A DNA stretch of 64,000 nucleotides from Phallus indusiatus (lineage: Eukaryota; Basidiomycota; Agaricomycetes; Phallales; Phallaceae), in the NCBI GenBank assembly GCA_027605045.1, contig JAQFWX010000001.1, positions 2,046,001 to 2,110,000 on the forward strand, in the 5' to 3' direction. How positions within the stretch are numbered: position 1 is the first letter of the stretch; each line of letters begins with the position of its first letter. The position numbers were made by a program, and so were the translations under genes. The notes below the pieces were generated by a model. It had not been told where the DNA came from, made no database searches, and worked only from the letters and a program-made list of their open reading frames with translations. This document shows, in pieces, positions 38,836 to 49,553 of the stretch.

Positions 38836-39817
38836 ATGGAGGTAGGTGATGTTTATGTTTACCCGGGAGGCAATAGAGCTAAATACTACCAGGGATATTC
38901 AATGTGTCCGAGTCCGCTGGAACAAGAACAACGGCCGGTTTTTCTTTTATCTCAGGATCTCCTGCTAGCATTCCAGCTTTTGCCACCCTGGCCTTGCTCA
39001 ATGTCAGTAAAACAATTATGTAACCCTCCTTGCCCTCCTTCCATTCTGGTCCTCGCTCACTGCCATTTCTCAGACGACTGTGGCTCCAAGCGATCCGGTT
39101 CTGTGCAATGGTGTATACGTAGGTGGGATCGTCTTTGCTGTACTAAGTGAGGGAATTTCTTCATCGACAAGCATTCTCAAGATTACTTACTTCTGTAACA
39201 GCGATATGCGTTGGCCTCTTGCTTTTCTTGGCCTTGACATACAGGAGGATCCGGGGCCGATGGATCAAAGACTGCAGTCAGCGACGAAACAATTCCTCAG
39301 TAGCGATAACGACAATAAATCTAGATACCAGAAGGTAAAGTTGGGTCTTATTTCTTATATTATTCCTGTTATGGATTTTTCTAGATCACAAACGTCAGGT
39401 TCTCGTGAGCTTCCAGTCATCCCTCCTCACCTTCGAGACGTTTTTCCACCACCGTACGACATTACTTGCAACTTTCCTGTTGACAACCCGTCTCTTGACG
39501 ATCAGACGTCCATTGTGACGCTCACAAATTCCAGCTTTGAATCAGCACCAACGTCAGTAACGTCTTTGAATACTGACACCGGTGAACTGTTCATACCTGC
39601 TACGCCCGTTATGCCAACTATTCCGCTCCCTCCTGTTGACGATTGCAATTATCGTCTCCAGTATAACCCAATCCCTTCCAATTATGAGGATAATGCCAGC
39701 ATACAGTCCCGCCCCGAGTGCGTGATTGTTCACGAAACAGAAAGTATCGAGAACGAGGATCATAACACAAACTTAAGTATGGAAGCAGTTGGACGTTTGG
39801 GGTTAATATTGGGATAA
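38836..39817 (+). CDS. B1: single-pass membrane protein with PPPY tail
   Basis: Intact member. Exons 38836-39006, 39074-39146, 39202-39334 and 39385-39817 give 269 aa. The ectodomain ends TTVAPSDPVLCNGVYV; the helix runs about 73-95 (GGIVFAVL, then TICVGLLLFLALTY) with a phase-1 intron inside it. RRIRGRW follows. A phase-2 intron after NLDTR leads to SQTSGSRELPVIPPHLRDVF, directly followed by PPPY (147-150), a canonical PPxY. The tail then has SAPTSVTSL, IPATPVMPTIPLPPVDD, an acidic/Asn stretch and a final GRLGLILG, parallel to the A tail (GSLGLI-type). The start at 38836 is the first in-frame ATG; a second ATG at 38902 is the only one conserved in B3 and may be the real start. Confidence 0.62.
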
Positions 39818-40880
39818 TTGGCGGAAATGGAGACAGGAGTGAGGGGGTGAGGAGATTGTGAATTTGACAGAACAAGGAATTGTAAGTTATGGAGCTGGCG
39901 AACGAAAACAGACGCCATCAGAATTGAAATCATAGTACGCGTGCATTGCATAGGTACAAAAACCCGGTCTTTATTAAAAGCTTCGTGATGTAACTTCTGC
40001 GTAAAGAATCAGGAACTAAGTCAAGCTTGATTCAATATTTATTTCCATACCTATACGATTGTGATTTTTAAGCCAGCAATAAAAGAAAGATGATCTTGCG
40101 GCAACGAGCGATAAAAGGATCTGACCTGCATCACCAAAAAAATTCGTAGATGCGTCTTGTTGATCGACGGTAACGTACTCCGGAGGGCATCCGTCCGTTG
40201 GCGATATGCGATGCTTTCAAAACAGTCCTGTCCAAGAACAAAAAACGATTTTAGTCAAAAATATTAACGAGATATCACGAGGCGAATCAACTGAGCAGAA
40301 CCCGAGCGAAAAACTTCAACAGATGGCATTGGATCTAACATACCTTTCCAAAAAAATGACGCAAACTCAAAAAACTAAGAACTATAGCCAACGATGTTTT
40401 AAGTCAACGGCGAGCGAGGTCCAGGATTAGCCAGCTGCGTCAAGCCGAGTTTGAGTATTGTACGGGGACACCATGGCTTGAGAGAAAAGAGGTCTGAACG
40501 ATACGGTTCATGGCCCATAGGGATCCACTTACCGTGACCGCGTGACTGTCACTTTCCTAACATCTCTCGGATTCTCTCCACCCAAGTACGTTAACCCAAC
40601 TCTATGAGATGCGATTTAAACATTTAAAAAAAAAGTTTACAATTTACCGCCTTTGATTTTCAAGCGCTGTGGTAATCTGTGAGACGGTCACGCCGGAGAA
40701 TGCAGATTGTTGACGGTAGCTTTGCGTCAACGCGATGTTGTACTACCGTGTAGTTTGTCTGAAGATTTTGTCTTCCCCAAATCAAGGATCCCCATCACTG
40801 CAACTCAACGGTACTTTTCCTTTACAGGTAGATCCACTGCCTTTTCTCGTTTGAACACGGGTTTCATCTAATCTCAATAC
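39818..40880. other. B1 3' flank and segment junction
   Basis: No gene. The sequence recurs after B2 (51.8-52.67 kb) and after B3 (61.48-62.25 kb). Segment copy 2 begins at its right end. Confidence 0.5.
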
Positions 40881-41359
40881 CTTATAGGCTGTCTAGATCG
40901 CGAATGAATTGAAGCGAACAAACGCGTCGTCACTGGGAACCAAGCAATATCTTCGATGATGTTCAGCACAGCTTTTTGAATTCACTCACGTGTGCAAAAC
41001 ACACACGCGGCGCCCAAATTTTTGACAGAAAATTAAACAAGGTCGTGTTTTTTTTTCATCCCTTGCAAGGCACGTTTTCTGTCAAGCAGTGCTATGGGAC
41101 TCCATGGGCCGATGTATACTCATATGTGCTTTATTTAGGCTTGTAGGAGCATGCAGGTCTTTTCTGATTTGACCAGAGTGCTTATTTAATTACGTTTTAG
41201 ATTTTAATCTCCCAACCTCCGAAGCTGAAATCAAGGTCCGATTTCAATTTTCGAACGACACTCGTTGTGAAGAAATTCCCAATTGGATTGCGATTCATTG
41301 GCATAATGAAGATGCGGATAACTCGAGCCGTAAACAGACTCCCAAGACATCGACATCAG

Positions 41360-41735
41360 ATGACTCAGAATCCAGCTGTTGTTTCACAACTGAATACGTC
41401 ACCCAACCCCGCCATAAACGACGCCACCCGTACTCTTCCCGCCACCCATATCTCTTACTGCCACTTAAAATGATGGTATGTCCGCCAACATCAACGCCAC
41501 CGTTCCTCAATATTAACTTTTATCCCCCACGGAAGGCACAAACTCCTCTTTCATCTCCCCGTCTCCTCCCCGTTCACCTTAATGTTACATGAGTATGATG
41601 AACATCTACTTCTGCCCACTCGAACAATCATCGCAGTGCTTGTGGCAACTGGTATTACCTCTCCTCCGTCTCTTTCTCACGCCCGCCGTTCAGCCGTAGC
41701 TTCTCTCATCGGACTTTTTTTCCTGTAGAAATCTC
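41360..41735 (+). pseudogene. D2: decayed copy of D1
   Basis: The N-terminal Thr/Asn-rich start (ATG at 41360) and the first half of the transmembrane helix (about 41,625-41,650, reading RTIIAVLVAT) are recognisable. The third exon, with the second half of the helix and the whole tail, is missing: the sequence passes directly into the block that lies 3' of D1. The encoded protein would be truncated. Confidence 0.6.
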
Positions 41736-43001
41736 CTGGCTTCTCTGCATGGCGCCCTGACCACAGCATATACCCGTATTCGTCTTCCGAATCAAATGTT
41801 GCGATATCTTCCGCCAAATCTAGTAGTTCCATCTTTGAATACTCCATTTCAATTCCCTAGTTGCATATATTACAAATACTCATTAGCATTTGGCAAAAGA
41901 CCGTGTTTCTAATTGATTCAATATTATAAATATGATATTATTTTCTACATATTCTTGACATTGATATTGCAGAAAGCTAAGCTTTGATTCGCTAAGCAAG
42001 CTATTTACGCTCATCATGAATTTGAGTGATACATAAACAGTTCAATTTCTTTTTTTTAAGAAATGATCAGGTACCTTTGTAGTTCTGCGGAAAGCTGTTC
42101 CTTTCTTGACACTGATTCCGAGTATGTACTAGAAAAACTCGAACGCCAAATATGTACTGGTATTACGTATACATATATTTCATGATTCTTTTAATTGATG
42201 TGTTCCTGAGTAGATTGAATATAGATAAGTTAGGCTGTATTAAGCGGGAAAAACGTACGCCACCTTACTCATTTTAGTCTGGGAATGCTCTCGTTGAAAT
42301 CAATCACATTATCATGTGAACGACGCCAACTCCCATTTTTAGTTTTTTTCCCAGTGTTAATTGAAGGGCAGACAGGTTCAATATCAGTGCCAACGCCCGT
42401 GTTAGCATGGCAGTCACTCGGCAGATATAATATCTTTTGAAATTTGCAACACCGGATTCCTCGCAGGAATCGTCCTTTGATTGTTATAGTTTCTATTTAG
42501 TCCACATCAATCAATCTACGAAGATTGCCATTTGTTTTTTCGGGAAATAAGCTCTCGTACTCCCCGAACTTGAAGCATCATTGCGGAAGACACTACATAT
42601 TTTTTTACCAGTAGAAATATATTAATCGTACTGGGAGCTCGCAAGCCAAGCGCAGCGCTCGCATTCCATTGCCATCAGTGACATCCGGATCTTAATCCAA
42701 TCCCAAATCTAAAGCAGTGGGAATACAGGTATCAGTCCAGTGAAGGCCGACAAGGCGCAATGCTCACGAGATGAAAGTCATAAAAGCCCGTCATCCCAAC
42801 TCAATTCCTCAAAATTTTTTTTCATCCCCCATTTACAGCATTACAACTATCGCCTTCTGATTTTCATAGTCTCTCGTCAACTGTTTGACACTGGTGGCAC
42901 ATCCCTTCCGTCTTCCTTCAAGATCCTCTATCGAACTTATCGGCACGGGTGCGTCGGTGCCGTCAGTCCAAGAAATCTTCGCAGCTAATCTATTTACAGA
43001 A

Positions 43002-44113
43002 ATGTATATGAACTCAAATCCTGGGCCGGTCACCCTGGATATTAGCCAGACTAACAGGGATGTAAATCTCTTCGACGGTTCCGAGGTAGGGGCATCTAAT
43101 ACCACAGCCTCTGTCAGGCCGTACCCTACAAATATAAATGCAAGTACATATTGCTCTTCTCAGTATCTTTCGAACCCCAAACCTCCCCACCCCCTCTCTT
43201 TGGGGCTCACCACGTCAATTACCAGACAACCTCGACTCCAAACAGCCCGATGTTTACCTGTAACGGTGTTTGCGTCACTTTGACTGTTGTATTTGCTCTA
43301 AGTAAGTGCCTCAATAATCCAGCAAGTTCACCGACCAGGGATGTTGATTCGTATATTTAAACAGTATTAGCCTGCATATCCGTCGGCCTTTTCCTTGCTC
43401 TAGGCTTCGGATGCAGGAGAATCATAAGTAAATGGGGTTGGGGCAGCCTTAGACGGCCACGCAATAATGCCTCAGTGACAACAAGCGAAGGAATTAACCT
43501 CGACAGAAGGTATTATATTCCAATTCTTTCCAGTTTACTTCAAAAGAACTGTTCTAGACCACAACCACTGCAATCAGTGAACACAATAACCTCCGGTGAA
43601 CTACCACCTGCTTCTCCTTATCCCGAAAGCACCCTATCATCATATTCTCCATACTCAAATACCAACTTCTCAACACAAACCTCAGTAACATCTGTAAATC
43701 CACCGACAACTCGTACTGAAAACTCAGAATTACCTATCCCTCCTACGCCTCTAATCTCGACCGTTCCACTCCCTCTTGTTGAGGTCGAAAGTCCAATTGA
43801 CGACACTGCTCAGCCTAATTTCCTTTCCCAACAAAATTCAAATGATGCCAGATTTGAGATAGACGAACAGCGAACACTGTCCATTGATGAGATCCAGTTC
43901 AGCGTCGGAAGCACTGGTCCAAATGACAGTGCTGATTTAGATGTGGATTTAGTCCAGCCGACAGGAAGCCTAGGGTTAATTCTTTTCAAATCGCCCGCTT
44001 CGTGTGACGTGTGGCACAGCGTGGACCTCGGCGATTTCGAAGAGAAGTCGAACTTTTTGGCCCCCCATGCGGAAGGTGATCCTTCGTTACATCAATCTGC
44101 ATCAGAGATTTAG
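43002..44113 (+). pseudogene. A2: A-type membrane protein, probably decayed
   Basis: Second A copy. Exon parts correspond to 43002-43301, 43365-43509 and 43558-44113. The helix exons are intact (CNGVCVTLTVVFAL, then ILACISVGLFLALGFGCRR, again with a phase-1 intron). The ectodomain frame from the conserved ATG runs out of frame with the helix because of small insertions after NINAS. The tail is long and open, but its PY motifs have been lost (PASPYPESTLSSYSPYS instead of PPVPPYPE...LPPY). TSVTSV, PIPPTPLISTVPLPLVE and GSLGLILFKSP remain. Either a pseudogene or a member with a different first exon. Confidence 0.55.
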
Positions 44114-44130
44114 GAACATGTATCAAATGC

Positions 44131-44536
44131 GTGGGTGTTAGGGCACGATCGTTCAGCGATGAGACTTAAGGATCAGACTGCTACTATAACCCAGTAACCC
44201 AGTCTATAATAGCGCAAGGAACTACTCATGCGCGCACGGAAGTATATATACATGATTACGCTATCTCTAACCAATAGCTATCAGGTGCATTATCTGCCAA
44301 TAGGAAGAGTCGGCAGTCGAGGACATACGGATGACATAGAGAAAGAGGGAGATGTGACAGAATGGAGCGAACGGAGAAACGGGGAGAGTTCGGAAGAATA
44401 CGCGAGGGTTGAGCACGGACCGGCATACCGGGTACCGTATGACCGACGTAGAGCGCGTAGGCATCTAAGTAGGTTATACTATACTACGCTAATATACTAG
44501 AGTGACCGTTAACCTAGGACGTACCCTGACAGTGGG
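44131..44536. mobile_element. Solo LTR with 5-bp target duplication
   Basis: Copy 3 reads straight through GCGTGGGAAGTTC. In copy 2 the same site is split by 396 bp (44136-44531) that starts TGTTAGGG and ends CCCTGACA, imperfect inverted ends with TG...CA termini. GTGGG is present on both sides (44131-44135 and 44532-44536). This is the footprint of an LTR retrotransposon reduced to one LTR by recombination. Confidence 0.85.
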
Positions 44537-45565
44537 AAGTTCTGACAGAAGTCAGAATTTTTCTCTTGTAATATACCTTGATTTGTGGATGCACCACATG
44601 GGACAAACTAGCAACTTATTATTACCATAAAACTTTGTACTGGAAAATCAAATAGACATCGCCTTGAAAAGAACTCATTTTTAACATCGACACAAGAAAA
44701 AGGGTGGCATGAGGTGGATTCGGGGTCCGGTTGTGCAAGCCAATTACCTCTAATATCAACGGCGAACGCGCTGTAACGATCCGATGCGAATAGCTAAATG
44801 TGCCGGCTATAAATGATCGGACTACAATGAGATTTTTGTTTCGAGGTCGGTAAGTCTACCGTGGAGCGTGTCCTGGTGCTGAATTCAACGTGAGAGAGGG
44901 AGTGGGTGTGTGTGGGGAATGGAGGGGGATGTATGCGTCGATATCAAACCAACAAAAACACCAACAACAACTGCAATGATAAAAGATCGTATGCAACTGT
45001 GCAAGTGAGAGGGTGAACAGAAAGTCGGCAATGAACTTGGAATGCGACTAAAGAGAGGACCTGCAATCAATGATGACTGAATTCCTGTGCGAGTTAGTGA
45101 AAGCGATAAACTGAAATAAAATCGCTAGTTTATACTCCGAGACCTCACTCAGAGTTAATCCAAAGATATAGATATGAGCGTAGAAATAGACTAGAGGCGA
45201 AACTTGACTTGAGCTTGACTTGACTTAAACTGAACTTGACTGAGACTTAAACTGTGAGACAACTCGTCCGGTAGAATTGCTGCTGATACAAGTATTTACA
45301 TGCAGTATTTATACCTTTCAGAGTACATAGCATTGGTGAGACGATCACTCATCGTTCACCGGGATAACAAACAGGAAGAAACAAAAGAACAAAAAGAAAT
45401 ATGGAAGATAGGGGAATCGTGAGAGAATGATGGGGATACAATTACAACAAAAGAGATCAAATAGGAAGAACAAAACCGGCTTGAGACACAGCCCTTGCCT
45501 GACTCAACACCTGGCACTTCCCGCGCTGCCTCTATCCTGTACCATACCATATCATCTTATTCTTC

Positions 45566-46146
45566 TTACTGATCTGGCTCTGGCTGCTGAGATCGGCTTC
45601 TTCGTGGCAGTGGAAGAATGATGTGAGGGGTAGGTAACGATGGTCGCCTCAGATCTTCGAACAGATCATTTTCCACTTCTTGATATGAGGGAGGAGGGTG
45701 AGTAAGATCATCTGAAAAGTCTGGGGAGGTGGCATGACGGATAGGGGGGCATCGACAAATAGAAACTGTACGTATCCATAAAACCAATTGCGGAAAACTA
45801 ATCTCCATATAAGTACTCCATCCCTTTGAGCTCTCAGGAACCCGACAAACTCATACAATTCGTGCATGACATTGATGTCCGTTCGTTCGTATAGAGTTAG
45901 TGCTCGCGGGTATTCTAGTTCTAAATCATCGTAAGGAAGGGTTATTTCCAAAGATGGGGGAGGTGTAGCGGGGAGTACTGTATTAGCGTCGATATGGATT
46001 TCGGAGGTGAAGGTGTTGTAGACACGGATTATGGTAAGGAAGTCGGGATTAGGGCCGGTTCTGAGAGAAGAACGGAACGAAAAAGGGAAAAATGGGAGTT
46101 GTAAATAGGGGACAGAATTTTGGGAAGTTTCGCTATTGTTTGACAT
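45566..46146 (-). CDS. G2: hypothetical protein, paralogue of G1
   Basis: No family recognised. It starts MSNNSETSQNSVPYLQLPFF and contains a block of about 95 residues that resembles G1: a (T)II..Y start, a DANTVLP-type turn, EITLPYDDLE, LYERTDINVMHELY and a final YVQFLFVDAP (G1: FTFLVLDVP). After this block the open frame changes by one base near 45,755 (a CCCCCC run). The second frame continues with HPPPSYQEVE (a PPSY WW-ligand motif) and a Pro/Arg-rich end at 45566, while the first frame stops at 45649. It may therefore carry an intron, a frameshift or a sequence error. Confidence 0.45.
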
Positions 46147-46254
46147 AGTGGGAGGGGATAAGATGAGAGAAGCGCTAAAGAATTGCTCAAAGTAGGAGAA
46201 GAAAAAAAATAAGTGGATCTGATTGTTTTTGCCTCGTACGCTATCTTTATTGTT

Positions 46255-46803
46255 CTAGGTTCGTCCAAAAATGTTGGAACAAGCTCGTCGGATCTTTCGG
46301 AAGGATCGTTTGGTGGGAGAAGCGGGACTGGGAAGGTTAGGGGAGGACTGCGTTGGAGAAGTGTCGAATGATAAAGGGGAGAATCGTGATGGTGGGGTGT
46401 CTTCTGGAATAGGATTCGTGGGTCTGGAAGGGCTAAGTTTTTGTGTACTCATGCCCTTCATGATTACCCATCGACTTGGCACGTCCAGTACTAAAAACGT
46501 GAACTTGAATCCTTCTTGAGTTGCTAACCATATTCGATACAAGTCTCGTTTTGCTGATTCTGGTGTCAAATATATGTTAACAACTGTAAACCAGTTTAAT
46601 TGTTCCTCGATATAAACTTTCTCTCCAAACATGATCCCGGGGTGAACCAGATCCGAACTTCTGCACTGACGGATAACGATAGGTGAAGGTTCCTTCGGTA
46701 AGTGCGTGTCCCGATCGAGGTCGAGGCTTGCATATTTGGAACTATAGATATACAAAGTCGTAAAAAGATCCAAATCGTATGTCCTGGGACTCACTGGAGA
46801 CAT
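46255..46803 (-). CDS. G1: hypothetical protein, paralogue of G2
   Basis: An intronless frame of 182 aa starting MSPVSPRTYDLDLF. The first ~110 residues align by eye with G2 (YIYSS..., DRDTHLPKEPSPIVI, VYIEEQLNWFTVVNIYL, FKFTFLVLDVP) and look like a compact beta-rich domain. The C-terminal ~60 residues are Ser/Pro-rich and end in a basic stretch (KRSFRKIRRACSNIFGR), which could bind nucleic acid or membranes. The first codons lie inside the left arm of an inverted repeat, so the same start is repeated on the other strand at about 47,618. Function unknown. Confidence 0.5.
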   Translation of the reverse strand: MSPVSPRTYDLDLFTTLYIYSSKYASLDLDRDTHLPKEPSPIVIRQCRSSDLVHPGIMFGEKVYIEEQLNWFTVVNIYLTPESAKRDLYRIWLATQEGFKFTFLVLDVPSRWVIMKGMSTQKLSPSRPTNPIPEDTPPSRFSPLSFDTSPTQSSPNLPSPASPTKRSFRKIRRACSNIFGRT

Positions 46804-47637
46804 TGTAGGGTTTGACCAAAAAAAGGATCCTAAAAAAATCATGATTCGAGGCATAGGCTATTAATAATTTACTGAATTGTACAATCATATTATAACTAAT
46901 ACACAGATTAAGGGATTCTGGCTTGCAAAATTGTCAGCATACTGCTATAATTATCTTGGTTAAATTATATGGTAAATTTTACTTATATAACACTATCAAT
47001 AATGTTTTTTATTCAGCCAAATAGTATACAAACTAAAACATATATCATTATTAACTATAGTGAAAAATTATATATTTAAGTTGATATGATTACTTATCAA
47101 TACAGTATTTTGTCATAATTTTGAGGGAGTGGGAAATATTGAGTTTCTGTGTAATTAAAACTTAAGGTCACAGTTTGTGACATTAGAGTTTTCTCAAGAT
47201 TTTCCAGAAATCCATGTATTATTAAGGTTTTCCCAGGAGAACTCTAATATTATAAAGAGTATTCTCATGCTTAAAATTAAGGTTTTTCCATGCATTTGAA
47301 TTATGATAGAAATATATTTTGACAATAAATATAAAAATCATTTTCAGAACATTCTTCGATATAGATGATGATAATGTAAGTTTCATTCTATTCATTATTT
47401 TACTGAATGGATAAAATTAAGCATAGGCTTATATGATTAAGAATTATTATATAATTTGGTCAAGATAATTATAGCAGTATACTGACAATTTTCCAAGTCA
47501 GAATCCCTTGACCTGAGTATTAGTTATAATATGATTTTGCAATTTGGTAAATTGTCTATAGTCTATGCCTCGAACCATAATTTTTTTAGGATCCTTTTTT
47601 TGGCTAAACCCTACAATGTCTCCAGTGACTGGTAGGC
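46793..47637. repeat. Large imperfect inverted repeat
   Basis: The left arm (about 46,793-46,975) and right arm (about 47,452-47,637) are reverse complements over about 185 bp with scattered differences (for example GGAGACATTGTAGGGTTT and AAAAAAAGGATCCTAAAAAAAT). The similarity fades but continues into the AT-rich centre, so the arms may approach 300 bp. The arms contain the start of G1; the right arm carries a dead duplicate of that start. Confidence 0.8.
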
Positions 47638-47869
47638 GAATAGCGAAAAGGAGACATAGATTCATTATCAGAAAGAATTGGTGATTCGGTGGAGGAATTT
47701 GGAATTGGTAAAGAGACTGAGGATGAGTAATGGAACGAAAACGTAGTCATTTTATTGTTTTGAATTTTTGAGGCTGTGATGTTGGCGATATGGGATTTCT
47801 GGATGATTAGAACTCCGCTTTGAACAAAAAAAGAACCTTCCCCAATTAGGAAGATTTTGGTGCGCGACA

Positions 47870-49257
47870 GCGCACATGTACAGGAAAATTCTCGAACATG
47901 ATCAGCCTTGTTAGTTACATGATTGAGGAATAAATGGGTTAAGTAAGATACCTGCTGATATAGTAATTCAGATCAGTTTCATCACTAGCTTCCGAAGCCT
48001 GAGCTGAGACACAGACTCAGTCGCTCGACTCGGAACGACTTGAAAGGGGTGAATGAAGTATAACGCTGATTTGTTTAATAAATACATTGTGATTGAAAGG
48101 TACAGTTGATTTAGAAACATAAATAGGGGCCATCATTGCACACGCATGCGCAGACAATGAAACTTGTACCGCGAATAAGGTTTTCCGTTCGCATCTCTAA
48201 CTCCCATCGACGTCGTTATTCAGATAACCGCTTTGACATTAAAATTAATTGTCGCGTCAATGTAGTGTTGCCGCGAAAAAAGGGATTTTTTTTTTCGTCA
48301 CGGTTTCAACAGTCACAATTCGAGCTCGAATTCAGGCTGATACTGATGTGACAAATGGGGTGGGACTCGCGCTGAGGAGAATTGTTGAATTGATGTGTTC
48401 CGGTCCATCTGAACTAGTAAAATCAGTCAAAACTTCAGTTTACCGATGTAGAGCGGGGAGCTCACGAGAGCTGGCGGCGCCCATTTCCAAACTTAGCAAT
48501 TGTCAACAGAAGCTTTAAAACAGACTCCCGACTGGAACGGTAGGCTATATTGACAGGAAAGCTACATGATACGCATGTGACGTGATGATGTGCCCGATTT
48601 AATTTCGCGTATAACCTATAAAACCGGGGTTATGTAGGAGCAGCCTGAGGCTTGTAGGACAATGATTCATCCTCTTTCTAGTATAACAGTTTCGCGAATG
48701 TCGTTGCTGCCTTCGTGTCCAAATCGGGGTGTAACAGCCCATATTAATGGCGTGTCATAAAACGGAAGTTTCTTCAAGCTTCAATGACTCACAATTTAAA
48801 TAACCTTTGCCTGTTTAGTCATCGTTAATCTCCACATTTAGTGGTGTGAGGAGAGATTGATAATAAATATTTCAGCAACGTGAGTGCAGAATGATGCGAA
48901 AAAAAAAACCAGGGTTTGGCATCCACAATAGACATTCTATTGGACAAGCTGTACTGAAATTTGATAGAACAAGGCCCTGCGGGCCCCTTGATGCCCGGCT
49001 TATTTGAATGCCATTTTTTCAGAATTACACACGATTGAGCTCGATATTGATCACATACCCGATATGATAGAGACTACAGAATTCTATATTCAATGTGCGT
49101 GAAAAGCTCCAAATGTCCGAGTACGACCAATCCATTATAGCATGAACATTTCGGATTCAGTCGGGTTTGACGTAGACGGTCTTCCTATATAACTGATCAT
49201 TCAGAGAGTTTCACGGATCTGGATATGTTATACCCACTTCCATGAGGTTCTGTTCTA
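47870..49257. other. Copy 2 spacer, no gene
   Basis: Matches about 57.76-59.19 kb of copy 3 almost collinearly. Only short frames without conserved reading frame occur. Confidence 0.5.
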
Positions 49258-49551
49258 AGGTTCTCAACGGGTTTTACCCGTGGGTATGGGTACCCGCGCC
49301 CGCAGGTACCCGAACCTGTGGGTTTGATTTTTTCCAAAACCCGCGGGTATAGGTACGGGTTTTTCACGGGTTTACCCGCGGGTATGCGGGTATACCTGCG
49401 GGTATACCCGCATACCCGCGGGTATCGGGTCAAACCCGTTTCTCAAAAATCGAAAATTGCAAAACCCGGGGCAGGTATGGTTTAGCTTTTTGCACGAAAA
49501 TACCCATACCCGCGGGTATTACCCGTCATACCCGAAACCCGTTGAGACCCT
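49258..49551. mobile_element. TA-flanked TIR element rich in CCCGCGGG
   Basis: Ends AGGTTCTCAACGGGTTT and, inverted, AGGGTCTCAACGGGTTT (16 of 17 identical), with TA on both outer sides (49256-49257 and 49552-49553). The inside is packed with CCCGCGGG/ACCCGTGGGT-type palindromes and GGGTAT/ATACCC runs able to fold on themselves. There is no coding capacity: a non-autonomous MITE-like element, presumably moved by a TA-targeting transposase. Confidence 0.7.
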
Positions 49552-49553
49552 TA

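Larger units (their letters stand above)
28880..40880. repeat. Segmental duplication, copy 1
   Basis: First copy of a long segment present three times (copy 2 starts about 40,880, copy 3 about 54,170). All three begin with a recognisable block (here near GGCTAGATCGCAAATGGATT; CTGTCTAGATCGCGAATGAATTG in the others) and then carry D-, A- and B-type genes in the same order. Copy 1 additionally holds the leftward C1 gene between A1 and B1. Its boundaries are approximate. Confidence 0.8.
44760..47869. mobile_element. 3.1-kb insertion carrying tandem genes G2 and G1
   Basis: Copy 3 (near 57,755) is continuous where copy 2 gains about 3.1 kb: the shared sequence stops near ATCAACG at 44,760 and resumes at CGCACATGTACAGG at about 47,870. 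The insert holds two related leftward genes and a large inverted repeat. No transposase and no clear target duplication were seen, so the mechanism is unknown. Confidence 0.55.

Noticed and set aside
44228..44500. 90-aa plus-strand open frame
   Set aside because: It lies entirely inside the solo LTR and shows no domain.
49197..49433. Tyr/Pro/Arg-rich minus-strand open frame
   Set aside because: It is a translation of the CCCGCGGG palindromes of the TIR element, not a protein gene.
49258..49551. CRISPR-like or telomeric repeat array
   Set aside because: The GGGTA-type units are irregular palindromes within a TIR element, with no spacers and no TTAGGG tandem array; CRISPR is not expected in a fungal nucleus.
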